A DNA stretch of 8,889 nucleotides from Bacillota bacterium (GCA_023429685.1 JAEZDF010000142.1:1-8889); one strand, 5' to 3'; numbered from the stretch's first letter, positions 1-6,396 are shown. Notes: generated by a model from the sequence alone, not told the origin. Numbers and translations are program-made.

Positions 1-20
1 AACCGCATGAGTTTTTTCAT
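1..20 (-). CDS. Start of a third ABC-operon gene, probably the substrate-binding lipoprotein (cut by window edge)
   Basis: Only the first six codons and part of a seventh are present, reading M-K-K-L-M-R. They follow a very good ribosome binding site, AAAGGAGAG, ending about seven bases before the ATG. A start of the form MKKLMR is typical of an exported protein. In NitT/TauT-type importers the gene after the ATPase and permease is very often the periplasmic-type binding protein, a lipoprotein in Gram-positive bacteria. That identity is inferred from context and the basic N-terminus; no domain is visible. The gene lies 68 bases downstream of the permease stop codon. Confidence 0.6.
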
Positions 21-64
21 GAAGACTCTCCTTTCAAGCTGTAGAGAAAATCGATCTATATTTG

Positions 65-79
65 GCGGCGCCTAGCCGC
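65..79 (-). other. Short GC-only hairpin between permease and downstream gene
   Basis: A five-base stem (GCGGC pairing with GCCGC, five-base loop) lies just after the permease stop. There is no T-run after it, so it is not a standard terminator. It might stabilise the processed mRNA end or set the ratio of binding protein to permease, but this is inference from position only. An alternative pairing (67-71 with 78-82) is also possible. Confidence 0.3.
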
Positions 80-88
80 GCCGTTAAA

Positions 89-916
89 CTACCCCGTATG
101 GCTGACTGCGCGAGTAACCACCCGCTCGGCTATCACAACACTTTGATACATGATTGCGGCAACTGCGGCAAGGATGATAACGCTTGTCATAACCAGATCC
201 ATCTGAAACACCTGACCGCCATAGACGATTAAGTACCCTAGCCCCGCCTTCGACACGAGAAATTCACCCGAGATGACGCCCACAAGCGAGAGCCCGATAT
301 TCACCTTGAGCGTGTTAAAGATGGTGTGAAGGTTATAGGGCATTACAACCAAAGCAAAGACCTGATACTTCTTTGCGCCAAACGTCTGCGCCATTCGCAG
401 CAGCTCGTGATTTGTCTGCCGAAACCCGTTTAGCATCTCGAGTACAGTAACAATCAGCGAGATTGCAAGAGCCATGACAATGATTGCGCGGGCGCCTGCT
501 CCCGCCCAGATAATGATGACAGGTCCCAGTGCCACCTTCGGCAAGCTGTTAAGCACCACTAAAAACGGTTCACTTACCTTTGCCAAAAATCCAGACCACC
601 ACAGTGCAACCGCAATGGCTGTGCCGATAATGGTGCCAAGCAAGAAGCCTGTAATTGTTTCGTAGCTGGTAACCCAAACATGTCCAAGCAGCCCGTTGTT
701 AGAAAACCCCATTATTGTTTTGAGTATTCTTGAGGGCTGGCTCATAATGAAGCTGTCGATAATGCCAAGACGCGCCATCGCCTCCCACAGCCCAACAAAA
801 AGCACAAGAATCATCACACGGGTTATTGTGATTAGCCGCTTGCGTGTTTGAATGCGTGCCAGATACTCCCGCCGTTCCTGCGATACGCCGGTTTCCTCTT
901 TTTTACGCGATAACAT
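89..916 (-). CDS. ABC transporter permease, NitT/TauT (SsuC/TauC-like) family
   Basis: A 275-residue inner-membrane permease that would form the translocation channel of an importer for a small organic solute. The protein has a charged N-terminal tail (about residues 1-30), a first hydrophobic segment near 32-50, a Pro-Ser pair at 61-62, and further hydrophobic segments to the end. Residues about 171-193 (E-L-L-R-M-A-Q-T-F-G-A through M-P) match the EAA coupling loop that contacts the ATPase. The substrate cannot be told: sulfonates, taurine, nitrate, thiamine-pyrimidine precursors and others use this fold. I chose the ATG at 914-916 because GGGGGGAG lies just upstream and the protein then has the family's usual length. 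A start at 1012 would overlap the ATPase by over 100 bases. The 14-base overlap with the ATPase suggests translational coupling. Confidence 0.9.
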   Translation of the reverse strand: MLSRKKEETGVSQERREYLARIQTRKRLITITRVMILVLFVGLWEAMARLGIIDSFIMSQPSRILKTIMGFSNNGLLGHVWVTSYETITGFLLGTIIGTAIAVALWWSGFLAKVSEPFLVVLNSLPKVALGPVIIIWAGAGARAIIVMALAISLIVTVLEMLNGFRQTNHELLRMAQTFGAKKYQVFALVVMPYNLHTIFNTLKVNIGLSLVGVISGEFLVSKAGLGYLIVYGGQVFQMDLVMTSVIILAAVAAIMYQSVVIAERVVTRAVSHTG

Positions 917-1670
917 CGAGCTCCCCCCATATCTCGTTAAAGTATCTTCCAAACTGCGGATTGTTTCTTCGTTCGAGCGGAGAGGCGCAGGAAGGGTCAA
1001 ACTTAATCTCATATATGTTCTTGATTACGGCAGGGCGGCGGCTCAGTACAATCATGCGATCCGCCATGCTGATACCCTCGGGGATATCATGGGTTACCAT
1101 AAGCGTGGTTTTGTTTTCGTTTTTTAGTATATGGTAAACATCATCGGTCACCGAAAGGCGGGTCTGGAAGTCAAGCGCGGAAAAGGCTTCATCCAGCAGC
1201 AGGATGCGCGGGCGTACCGCAAGGGTGCGAATCAATGCCACGCGCTGACGCATACCGCCGGAAAGCTGTGACGGGTAGTTGTTGCGAAACTCGTTTAGCC
1301 CATATGTTCTGATTAGCTCATCTGCGTATTGTTTTGTTTCGTCGCTTAACTTATGTTGTATTTCCAGTCCAAGCAGTACGTTCTTCCAGATGCTGCGCCA
1401 TTCTAGCAGATTATCGCGCTGCAGCATATATCCGACCTGCGCAGAAACCCCTTCCACCGGTTTACCGTCTAGCAGCACCGAGCCGCGTGTCGCCTTTTCT
1501 AGCCCGGCTATGACCGAAAGCAGGGTGCTCTTGCCGCAGCCGCTGGGACCGACGATACAGATGAATTCACCTTCTTGCGCGGTAAAGCTAATATGTTCTA
1601 GTGCGGTGACCTCCCCGTTTTGTGCCTGATACTTTTGCATCACCGCATTTACTGATAAAATTTCATTCAT
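903..1670 (-). CDS. ABC transporter ATP-binding protein, NitT/TauT (SsuB/TauB-like) family
   Basis: A 255-residue cytoplasmic ATPase that powers the importer with the permease encoded immediately downstream. All nucleotide-binding motifs are intact: Walker A GPSGCGKST at 41-49, Q-loop glutamine at 84, ABC signature LSGGMRQR at 136-143, Walker B ILLLDE at 156-161, D-loop S-A-L-D at 164-167, and the switch histidine at 194 (T-H-D). The length and the sequence around the Q-loop (Y-M-L-Q-R-D-N-L-L-E-W) fit the nitrate/sulfonate/taurine group. GGGGTG lies a few bases before the ATG. This is the first gene of the operon, with a -10 element about 30 bases upstream. No thiamine or other recognised riboswitch is visible in the leader, so the substrate stays open. 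Confidence 0.93.
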   Translation of the reverse strand: MNEILSVNAVMQKYQAQNGEVTALEHISFTAQEGEFICIVGPSGCGKSTLLSVIAGLEKATRGSVLLDGKPVEGVSAQVGYMLQRDNLLEWRSIWKNVLLGLEIQHKLSDETKQYADELIRTYGLNEFRNNYPSQLSGGMRQRVALIRTLAVRPRILLLDEAFSALDFQTRLSVTDDVYHILKNENKTTLMVTHDIPEGISMADRMIVLSRRPAVIKNIYEIKFDPSCASPLERRNNPQFGRYFNEIWGELDVIA

Positions 1671-1690
1671 TTATTCACCCCGTTTGCGTT

Positions 1691-1722
1691 ACAACCCATT
1701 ATATTAATCCAGCTTGGGTTGT
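1691..1722 (-). promoter_or_regulatory. Promoter -10 element of the ABC operon inside an 8-bp inverted repeat
   Basis: On the minus strand a perfect TATAAT occupies 1698-1703. The -35 region 17 bases upstream (GAACAC) is poor. The perfect inverted repeat ACAACCCA (1691-1698) and TGGGTTGT (1715-1722), with a 16-base gap, brackets the -10 and reaches the -35 region. A poor -35 with a flanking dyad suits a promoter under control of a dimeric regulator, activator or repressor. The regulator is not evident in this window. Confidence 0.45.
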
Positions 1723-1754
1723 GTTCGGTTTTCACGCCCAGAAGAAACGGGTGT

Positions 1755-1794
1755 ACAAACCAAAACCCCAACCGCAGCATCATACGGTTGGGGT
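1755..1794 (-). terminator. Intrinsic terminator after the flavoprotein gene
   Basis: A perfect 10-bp stem (1765-1774 pairing with 1785-1794, core CCCCAACCG/CGGTTGGGG) with a 10-base loop is followed on the minus strand by TTTTGGTTTG. It lies about 20 bases past the flavoprotein stop and before the ABC operon promoter, so it separates the two units. Confidence 0.8.
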
Positions 1795-1813
1795 AAAAAG
1801 GTTGTATTCTAGT

Positions 1814-2530
1814 TTAAAAGGGGTTTGCTCCGCTTAGCCAACCACGGTGTTCCCAATGGTTACGATCGCGCTTGCACCAGGTGTTGCTCTTCATCATGCC
1901 TTTCATAAGGAAAAAGAAAAAGCGAGTAAACAGCCTGGGGGCAGAACGGTCGATTCGCCGCACCGCACTAACTGCGCAGTCTGCTAAGCGCCCGAGCTTT
2001 TTGTCAATCTCAGCGCGCTTTTTATCACTAACCTCCGCCCAGCTTGACGCTGCTACCGCGTTTTTATATCGGAGTGTTTTGCGCGCACCCCAATAGTTTA
2101 GGCTGTTCGCCAGCGTTTTTGCTGTGTGCGAAAGCCCCGCACCTGCTGTCGTGCTAATGGTGACACCGACCTTGCGAAACATCTCGGGCGCGGGGCGATG
2201 AGACATCCACATGTAACACAGGTGATCGAGCAGTGTCTTCATCTGCCCCGTTACATCCATCGCGTACACGGGGGATGTCAGCACAACAATATCAGCCTGC
2301 TTGATTGTCTCGGCAATTGGCTGTACCTTGTCCGCATGGGGGCAGGAGTTCTCCCCGTTCTGAAAACAGGAAAAGCACCCCTTGCAAAACGGCGGGGCAT
2401 CCTGTGCCAATAAGAACTCGGTAACCTCCGGCTCATTCTCCGTCCTTTTGCTGACAGCCTCTATGAATCTCCTCGCGCATTGATATGTGCTGCCGTTTTT
2501 CCTTCCGCCGTGAATAACAGTAATCTTCAT
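1814..2530 (-). CDS. Iron-sulfur flavoprotein / NADPH-dependent FMN reductase-like flavodoxin-fold protein
   Basis: A 238-residue cytoplasmic redox protein of the flavodoxin-like superfamily. Residues 8-15 (GGRKNGST) form the loop that holds the FMN phosphate, and T-S-P-V-Y at 85-89 followed by G-Q-M-K-T-L-L-D is the second typical flavin-site block. Cysteines 49, 52, 55 and 63 (C-x2-C-x2-C-x7-C) match the compact motif that binds a 4Fe-4S cluster in archaeal and clostridial iron-sulfur flavoproteins. The usual role is electron transfer or reduction of quinones, nitro compounds or oxidants; the substrate here is unknown. The start at 2530 gives the family's M-K-I opening; ATGs at 2539 and 2542 lie close behind AGAAGG and are possible. 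The gene is 45 bases after the TetR-type repressor with no terminator between, so they are probably cotranscribed and induced together. Confidence 0.85.
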   Translation of the reverse strand: MKITVIHGGRKNGSTYQCARRFIEAVSKRTENEPEVTEFLLAQDAPPFCKGCFSCFQNGENSCPHADKVQPIAETIKQADIVVLTSPVYAMDVTGQMKTLLDHLCYMWMSHRPAPEMFRKVGVTISTTAGAGLSHTAKTLANSLNYWGARKTLRYKNAVAASSWAEVSDKKRAEIDKKLGRLADCAVSAVRRIDRSAPRLFTRFFFFLMKGMMKSNTWCKRDRNHWEHRGWLSGANPF

Positions 2531-2575
2531 TATAACCATCATCCTTCTGCTAATAATCTGAATTTCAGTCCACTG

Positions 2576-3202
2576 TTAAGGCGCATAGATGCAACCAAAC
2601 TGCTTGATGTGCTCTCCGATCATCTCCTGCGCGAGCGCAAGCCCTTGCTCGTCATCGTCAAACTTGTAAAAAAACAAGAACATCGGGGCAACAAAGTGCA
2701 GTGCCATGATATCCGGATCCGCCGGGCGAAACAATCCATGGTTAATCATATCTTGAAACAACCCGGACTGATAGGACAACGCGTCCTCAAACGATATTTT
2801 TCGGTAGAGCTCTGCCGCAGCTTTGTTCTTATACTGCTCTATCGTCAGCATTCTTCGCACCTTTGTGCTAATCTGGTCACAAAACAGAAAATAGAATATC
2901 TGTCTGCCCATATCAACCAGCTGCTGCTCGGTGACGGTGCCAAAGAAAGCGACAGCATTTTGTCCGTCGATAAATGCGCCATCCTGATTAGCAAGGTTCA
3001 TCTGCGCAAAAAACGCGTTCATGTGCGCACTGTATTGCAGTAGTATCACATCGTAGATCTCACGCTTGTTCTTGTAGTGGCGGTATAATGCGCTTTCGCG
3101 CACCCCCACAGCGGACGCGATATCGCGCACCGATACCCCTTCGAATCCGCTTTTTGAAAACAGTTCAAGCGCCGTATTCCATATCTTATCCTTTGTATTC
3201 AT
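2576..3202 (-). CDS. TetR/AcrR-family transcriptional repressor, probably self-regulating
   Basis: A 208-residue regulator. Residues 7-46 form the N-terminal DNA-binding domain, with the helix-turn-helix at about 24-43 (V-S-V-R-D-I-A through A-L-Y-R-H-Y), closely matching the TetR signature. The remaining residues form the variable helical ligand-binding and dimer domain, so the inducer cannot be read off. Length is normal for the family. I chose the ATG at 3202 because GGTGG precedes it and the domain begins at once; upstream in-frame starts would reach back into the operator. The promoter contains two copies of one palindrome, as expected for autorepression, and the flavoprotein gene directly downstream is the likely co-regulated target. 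The inducer may be a toxic or redox-active compound handled by that flavoprotein (inference). Confidence 0.92.
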   Translation of the reverse strand: MNTKDKIWNTALELFSKSGFEGVSVRDIASAVGVRESALYRHYKNKREIYDVILLQYSAHMNAFFAQMNLANQDGAFIDGQNAVAFFGTVTEQQLVDMGRQIFYFLFCDQISTKVRRMLTIEQYKNKAAAELYRKISFEDALSYQSGLFQDMINHGLFRPADPDIMALHFVAPMFLFFYKFDDDEQGLALAQEMIGEHIKQFGCIYAP

Positions 3203-3220
3203 ACACACCACCATAAAAAA

Positions 3221-3236
3221 GTGAACAGTTGTTAAC
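3221..3236. promoter_or_regulatory. TetR-type operator, promoter-distal copy (O2)
   Basis: GTGAACAGTTGTTAAC is palindromic at 12 of 16 positions (half-sites GTnAACA and TGTTnAC). It is an exact inverted copy of the operator at 3246-3261. It lies just downstream of the -10, over the expected transcription start, about 20 bases ahead of the repressor's ATG. Confidence 0.8.
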
Positions 3237-3239
3237 TTC

Positions 3240-3268
3240 AGTATAGTTAACAACTGTTCACTTGTCAA
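3240..3268 (-). promoter_or_regulatory. Promoter of the TetR-flavoprotein operon
   Basis: On the minus strand TTGACA (3263-3268) and TATACT (3240-3245) are separated by exactly 17 bases: a near-consensus sigma-A promoter. Nearly the whole spacer is filled by one operator copy, so bound repressor would block RNA polymerase directly. The strong promoter with tight operators suggests low basal and high induced expression. Confidence 0.88.
3246..3261. promoter_or_regulatory. TetR-type operator in the -35/-10 spacer (O1)
   Basis: GTTAACAACTGTTCAC is the perfect reverse complement of the copy at 3221-3236. The two 16-base sites are nine bases apart, with centres 25 bases apart. The copy sits precisely between the -35 and -10 hexamers. 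The adjacent TetR-family gene is the obvious candidate for the protein that binds it. Confidence 0.82.
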
Positions 3269-3352
3269 GAATATTTTTCCTGTTTCGTTTACGCTCCGCT
3301 CGTATCATGGGCTACAAAGCGAAAACATACCAAGTAATACAATCCCGCTTTA

Positions 3353-4411
3353 TTATAGCTCTTCGCGTTCGGGCGTGCCGTCTCTTCCGTTATAGGTTAT
3401 CAGGTACACCACCGTCTTCTCGCCGCTGGTCACCGTCAAGCGAAGTTGGAGACCTCCCTCGGGACGTACCGCCTGAATATAGAGTGCCTGCCCTGCCATC
3501 GACATCCTATCATAAACCACAGCGGTTGCGACAAAATCTCCCTGCGCTTCGCTGAATTCCATTTTCTCAAGGGTAATCCTCGTACCCTCCTGCGAAGGAA
3601 CCACAAGCATCGACTCCCCGCTTTGGTCATGCTCATATCGGTCTAGGTTTGGGTATGCGGCAAGTACAGCGGTTTCGGGCTGATTGATGATTACCGCAAT
3701 TGCATCGTCGCTTGCGCCGGGTACGCCGAAAAGCTGGGCATACGGTGCCGACGCGGGGTTGACCTTTACGGTACGCGAGGTTTTTGCATAGTCTAAGAAC
3801 TCGTTGTCAAATTCGGCGAGCGTAAGCTCAAGTGTATCTCCCTTAAGCTGGGCAGAAAGCACCTGCTCGTACTCGCCCTGTGTTGCATACAACAGGCGCA
3901 GCTTGGGGGCTTCTTCGGGGGTAAGCAGGTATAGCGCACCCCCGGGAGAGATGGTTCCGTAACGGTAGCCGATTACCAAGAGCAGGGTGCCGTCCTGCTG
4001 CCACTGCAGCCATTTAATCGACTGCGTTGTTCCAATGTCCTTTTGAGAAAGAATCGTCTGTGTTGTTTGCTCAAAAAGGTCATATCGAAACAACGCAGCT
4101 TCTTCCTCAAACTCCGCGGGGTAGAAGTACATAATGCTTCCGCCGTCGGGGGAAACAACGGGATCGCCGGGGATTAACCCACTTGTTCCAAACAGGGCGT
4201 CGTATTGCTCAGTTGACATATATGAAGCGTATTTTACATTGCGGTAAACGGCAGAAAGCAGCCAGTCTGCCTCACTCTGATTTGCAATAGGCGCGACGGC
4301 TTGGGAGCTGTTTGGCTGCGAAGAAGCAGCAGGAGTCTGCTGAAGCTGGCACCCAAACAATAAAAGCGGTATAAATCCGACCAGCAGGGTAATCATTTTA
4401 ATAAACCGCAT
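3353..4411 (-). CDS. Secreted lipoprotein of unknown function, possibly with a beta-propeller-like N-terminal half
   Basis: A 352-residue protein I do not recognise with certainty. Residues 1-20 form a signal peptide (basic M-R-F-I-K, then a hydrophobic stretch) ending in the lipobox L-F-G-C with the lipidated cysteine at 21. A low-complexity Ser/Gln/Ala/Pro linker follows to about residue 45. The mature domain has short alternating hydrophobic stretches and a V-S-P-D-G-G-S-I-M-Y block near 92-101, which resembles strand turns in TolB/WD40-like propellers and DUF4652-type proteins; this resemblance is weak. There are no obvious catalytic residues. It would be anchored on the outer face of the cell membrane. 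AAAGGAGA lies seven bases before the ATG and a good promoter lies upstream. It stands alone, and no strong terminator is visible before the repressor promoter downstream. Confidence 0.75.
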   Translation of the reverse strand: MRFIKMITLLVGFIPLLLFGCQLQQTPAASSQPNSSQAVAPIANQSEADWLLSAVYRNVKYASYMSTEQYDALFGTSGLIPGDPVVSPDGGSIMYFYPAEFEEEAALFRYDLFEQTTQTILSQKDIGTTQSIKWLQWQQDGTLLLVIGYRYGTISPGGALYLLTPEEAPKLRLLYATQGEYEQVLSAQLKGDTLELTLAEFDNEFLDYAKTSRTVKVNPASAPYAQLFGVPGASDDAIAVIINQPETAVLAAYPNLDRYEHDQSGESMLVVPSQEGTRITLEKMEFSEAQGDFVATAVVYDRMSMAGQALYIQAVRPEGGLQLRLTVTSGEKTVVYLITYNGRDGTPEREEL

Positions 4412-4480
4412 CGGGTCATCTCCTTTTTGAGCTCATAAAAATCCGATTTGCTTCTTGTATCTTTTTCCCGTTTCCTGTAT

Positions 4481-4508
4481 ATTATATTACAATGATATTA
4501 ACAGTCAA
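4481..4508 (-). promoter_or_regulatory. Promoter of the lipoprotein gene
   Basis: On the minus strand TTGACT (4503-4508) and TATAAT (4481-4486) are separated by 16 bases, a strong sigma-A match about 70 bases upstream of the lipoprotein ATG. It is back to back with the esterase promoter, which begins at about 4529. Confidence 0.8.
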
Positions 4509-4528
4509 TCATCAACAACCTGTTAATT

Positions 4529-4556
4529 TTGGAACAGAAACAGCTGTATTTATGTA
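4529..4556 (+). promoter_or_regulatory. Candidate promoter of the CE7 esterase gene
   Basis: TTGGAA (4529-4534) and TATGTA (4551-4556) are 16 bases apart on the plus strand. Both hexamers are imperfect, so the promoter is moderate at best. A LacI-type palindrome overlaps its -10 element, which supports a regulated promoter here. Confidence 0.45.
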
Positions 4557-4568
4557 AACACGTTTGCA
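4553..4568. promoter_or_regulatory. Candidate LacI-family operator before the esterase gene
   Basis: TGTAAACACGTTTGCA is palindromic at 12 of 16 positions (TGnAAAC, two bases, GTTTnCA). LacI-family sugar repressors and CcpA bind related palindromes, often with a central CG and tighter spacing; the two-base gap here differs from the standard catabolite (cre) site. It overlaps the candidate -10 of the esterase promoter, a normal position for repression. No LacI-type gene is in the window. Confidence 0.4.
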
Positions 4569-4610
4569 ACCAAGGTCGTAAAGTCGTAAAGAAGAAATGG
4601 GGATGTGCAA

Positions 4611-5579
4611 ATGCCAATCGTCGATATGCCGCTCAAAGAACTCAAAAAGTACAAGGGTACAAACCCGCGCCCGAAGGATTTTGCCGCTTACTGGGCAGCC
4701 GCGCTTAAGGAGCTTGACAACCAGAACATGGAGTACACACTGACGCAGGCTAATTTTAAGGCCGATGGCGTGGAATGCTACCACATGAGCTTTACCGGGG
4801 TTGGCGGCTCTTCACTACACGCAAAGCTTGTGAAACCCATCAACACCGATACGCCTTGCCCCGCCATACTGATGTTTCACGGTTACCACGCCAATAGCGG
4901 CGACTGGATTGACAAGGTAACCTATGCGAAATTCGGCTTTGTAGTGGTGGCTTTAGACACACGCGGTCAAGGGGGGCTTTCGGATGACACGGTTGCCGTG
5001 AAGGGGGAAACACTGGAAGGGCATATCATCAAAGGACTCGACGACCCAGATCCGCATAAGCTGTTTTACCGCAATGCCTTTTTGGATACCGCTCAGCTCG
5101 CTCGCATCGTAATGGGAATGCCCTTTGTAGACGACGCTCGGGTTGGGGCTACCGGTTTTTCACAGGGCGGAGCGCTTACCCTTGCGTGCGCCAGTCTGGA
5201 GCCACGCATTAAGCTTGCGTGTGCCGGATATCCCTTTTTGTCTGATTACCTCAGGGTGTGGGAATCGATGGATATTGCCCACAGCGCGTACAGCGAGCTG
5301 TTAAACTACTTCAGATTCAAAGACCCTTTACACGAACGCGAAGAAGAGGTGTTCCGCAAACTTGGGTACATTGACCTTCACAACCACGCAGAACGAATTC
5401 GAACAAAAGTAATTATGTTAACCGCATTGTCAGATATGATCTGCCCGCCTTCCACGCAGTATGCGATCTATAATAATCTTGATTGCGAAAAAGAGATGAT
5501 TTTGTACCCTGACCACGGGCATGAATTTCTTCCAAAATCAGGGGATATTCTGTTTTCTATATTCACCAGTCAGCTTTAA
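4611..5579 (+). CDS. CE7 acetyl esterase (acetyl xylan esterase / cephalosporin C deacetylase family)
   Basis: A 322-residue alpha/beta-hydrolase with no signal peptide, so cytoplasmic. CE7 enzymes remove acetyl groups from short imported xylo-oligosaccharides and other small acetylated compounds, usually as hexamers. The family's marks are all present: the opening D-M-P-L-K-E-L-K-K-Y, H-G-Y at 90-92 (oxyanion side), R-G-Q at 118-120, the nucleophile elbow G-F-S-Q-G-G with Ser184, Asp275 (S-D-M-I-C-P-P) and His304 (H-G-H-E). The triad is thus complete. Length agrees with Bacillus Cah (about 318 residues). The ATG at 4611 is favoured because GGGG ends eight bases before it; a GTG at 4605 would be too close. 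It is a single-gene unit with its own terminator. No xylanase or sugar transporter is nearby, so the natural substrate is not settled by context. Confidence 0.93.
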   Translation: MPIVDMPLKELKKYKGTNPRPKDFAAYWAAALKELDNQNMEYTLTQANFKADGVECYHMSFTGVGGSSLHAKLVKPINTDTPCPAILMFHGYHANSGDWIDKVTYAKFGFVVVALDTRGQGGLSDDTVAVKGETLEGHIIKGLDDPDPHKLFYRNAFLDTAQLARIVMGMPFVDDARVGATGFSQGGALTLACASLEPRIKLACAGYPFLSDYLRVWESMDIAHSAYSELLNYFRFKDPLHEREEEVFRKLGYIDLHNHAERIRTKVIMLTALSDMICPPSTQYAIYNNLDCEKEMILYPDHGHEFLPKSGDILFSIFTSQL

Positions 5580-5585
5580 TGACTA

Positions 5586-5631
5586 AGACCGGTTTATCAC
5601 ACCACGAGTGGTGATAAACCGGTCTATTTTT
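5586..5631 (+). terminator. Strong intrinsic terminator of the esterase gene
   Basis: A perfect 15-bp stem (5586-5600 pairing with 5611-5625, AGACCGGTTTATCAC and its complement) with a 10-base loop is followed by ATTTTT. It begins seven bases after the esterase stop. On the minus strand the same stem lacks a T-run, so it would stop the convergent regulator transcript less well, although it is the only hairpin downstream of that gene. Confidence 0.9.
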
Positions 5632-5652
5632 CCGTTTGCTCACATCACACAA

Positions 5653-6396
5653 TTATAGTGGTTCGGGCTGCAAAACCTTCACCCTTGCACTACCAGATTC
5701 CCGTTCGCTTAGATAATTTATGTAAACCTTTTTAAGTGATGTGTACCAGTGCTTTTCTAATGGTAGTACCGTCGAGTCAAATAACGTAATAGCCGTTTTA
5801 TTTAGCACACTGATTTGCTCCATGTTAACATAGCTCCCCTCTGCGTACTGAGCAAAACGAGCGTCTAATGAAGCAAGAATACTCTCCAGTCTATGTGATA
5901 AAGAATAAAAGCTGTCGTCTGTTACCACATTCACCTGCTTCGCTACCGTCTCTACATATAGGATAGAGCTTATATGCACGGTAGTGGTAATGCTTTTGGT
6001 CCGCAAAAGGATATAGTTTGCTCTGTTGGTCGCACTCTGTTCCATCGCTTTAAGAACCGGTGGCAACAATTTTTCGGCTACAACAGGCTTGCGGATAAAT
6101 GCGATATGCTCCACTCCGTAAATATCCTCACAATAACCGAGAAAGACGGATACAAACAGGATGGCGATATGGGGAAATCGCTTCTTTATTGCTTTTGCAA
6201 ATGCTATCCCGCTGTGATTGCCGAGCAGCACGTCACAGATCAGCAGATCAGTCTGTTCCGAAACTACCGCCTCCAATTGGGTAGAATCAGTTACTGCGCT
6301 GACATTAAGCTTTCCCGAACAGGGCAGCATGTTTAATTGATTGACTAGCTCACATAAATGCTGTGGGTTACAGTCACAGCACAACACATTTAGCAT
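5653..6396 (-). CDS. LytTR-family response regulator (orphan; cysteine-rich, divergent receiver)
   Basis: A 247-residue two-domain regulator. The receiver (about 1-120) has the phospho-acceptor Asp55 (L-L-I-C-D-V), the switch Ser83 and Lys103 (I-R-K-P). The usual N-terminal acidic pair reads C-D-C, so one acid is replaced by cysteine. The receiver holds seven cysteines (6, 7, 9, 15, 26, 54, 89) and the rest of the protein none. The LytTR DNA-binding domain spans about 128-229 (Y-I-L-L-R-T through L-K-K-V-Y-I-N-Y-L). Its usual F-x-R-x-H-x-S...V-N block reads F-A-Q-Y-A-E-G...V-N, and the usual P-I-S-R reads P-L-E-K. The ATG at 6396 gives the normal family start (M-L-N-V-L); one at 6420 lacks a ribosome binding site. 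No histidine kinase is adjacent. LytTR regulators commonly control peptide signalling or surface functions; the target here is unknown. Confidence 0.88.
   Translation of the reverse strand: MLNVLCCDCNPQHLCELVNQLNMLPCSGKLNVSAVTDSTQLEAVVSEQTDLLICDVLLGNHSGIAFAKAIKKRFPHIAILFVSVFLGYCEDIYGVEHIAFIRKPVVAEKLLPPVLKAMEQSATNRANYILLRTKSITTTVHISSILYVETVAKQVNVVTDDSFYSLSHRLESILASLDARFAQYAEGSYVNMEQISVLNKTAITLFDSTVLPLEKHWYTSLKKVYINYLSERESGSARVKVLQPEPL

Noticed and set aside
917..1012. Longer permease start giving 307 residues
   Set aside because: It would overlap the ATPase by over 100 bases, lacks family-like sequence in the extra 32 residues, and the ATG at 916 has a strong ribosome binding site and gives the usual length.
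3203..3268. Upstream in-frame starts for the TetR gene (3214 and 3268)
   Set aside because: They lie inside the operator and promoter, would precede or overlap the transcription start, and have no ribosome binding site; the TetR domain begins at 3202.
5586..5631. Long inverted repeat as an insertion-sequence end or CRISPR-like repeat
   Set aside because: It is a single hairpin directly after a stop codon and followed by a T-run, which is what an intrinsic terminator looks like; no transposase or repeated spacers are present.
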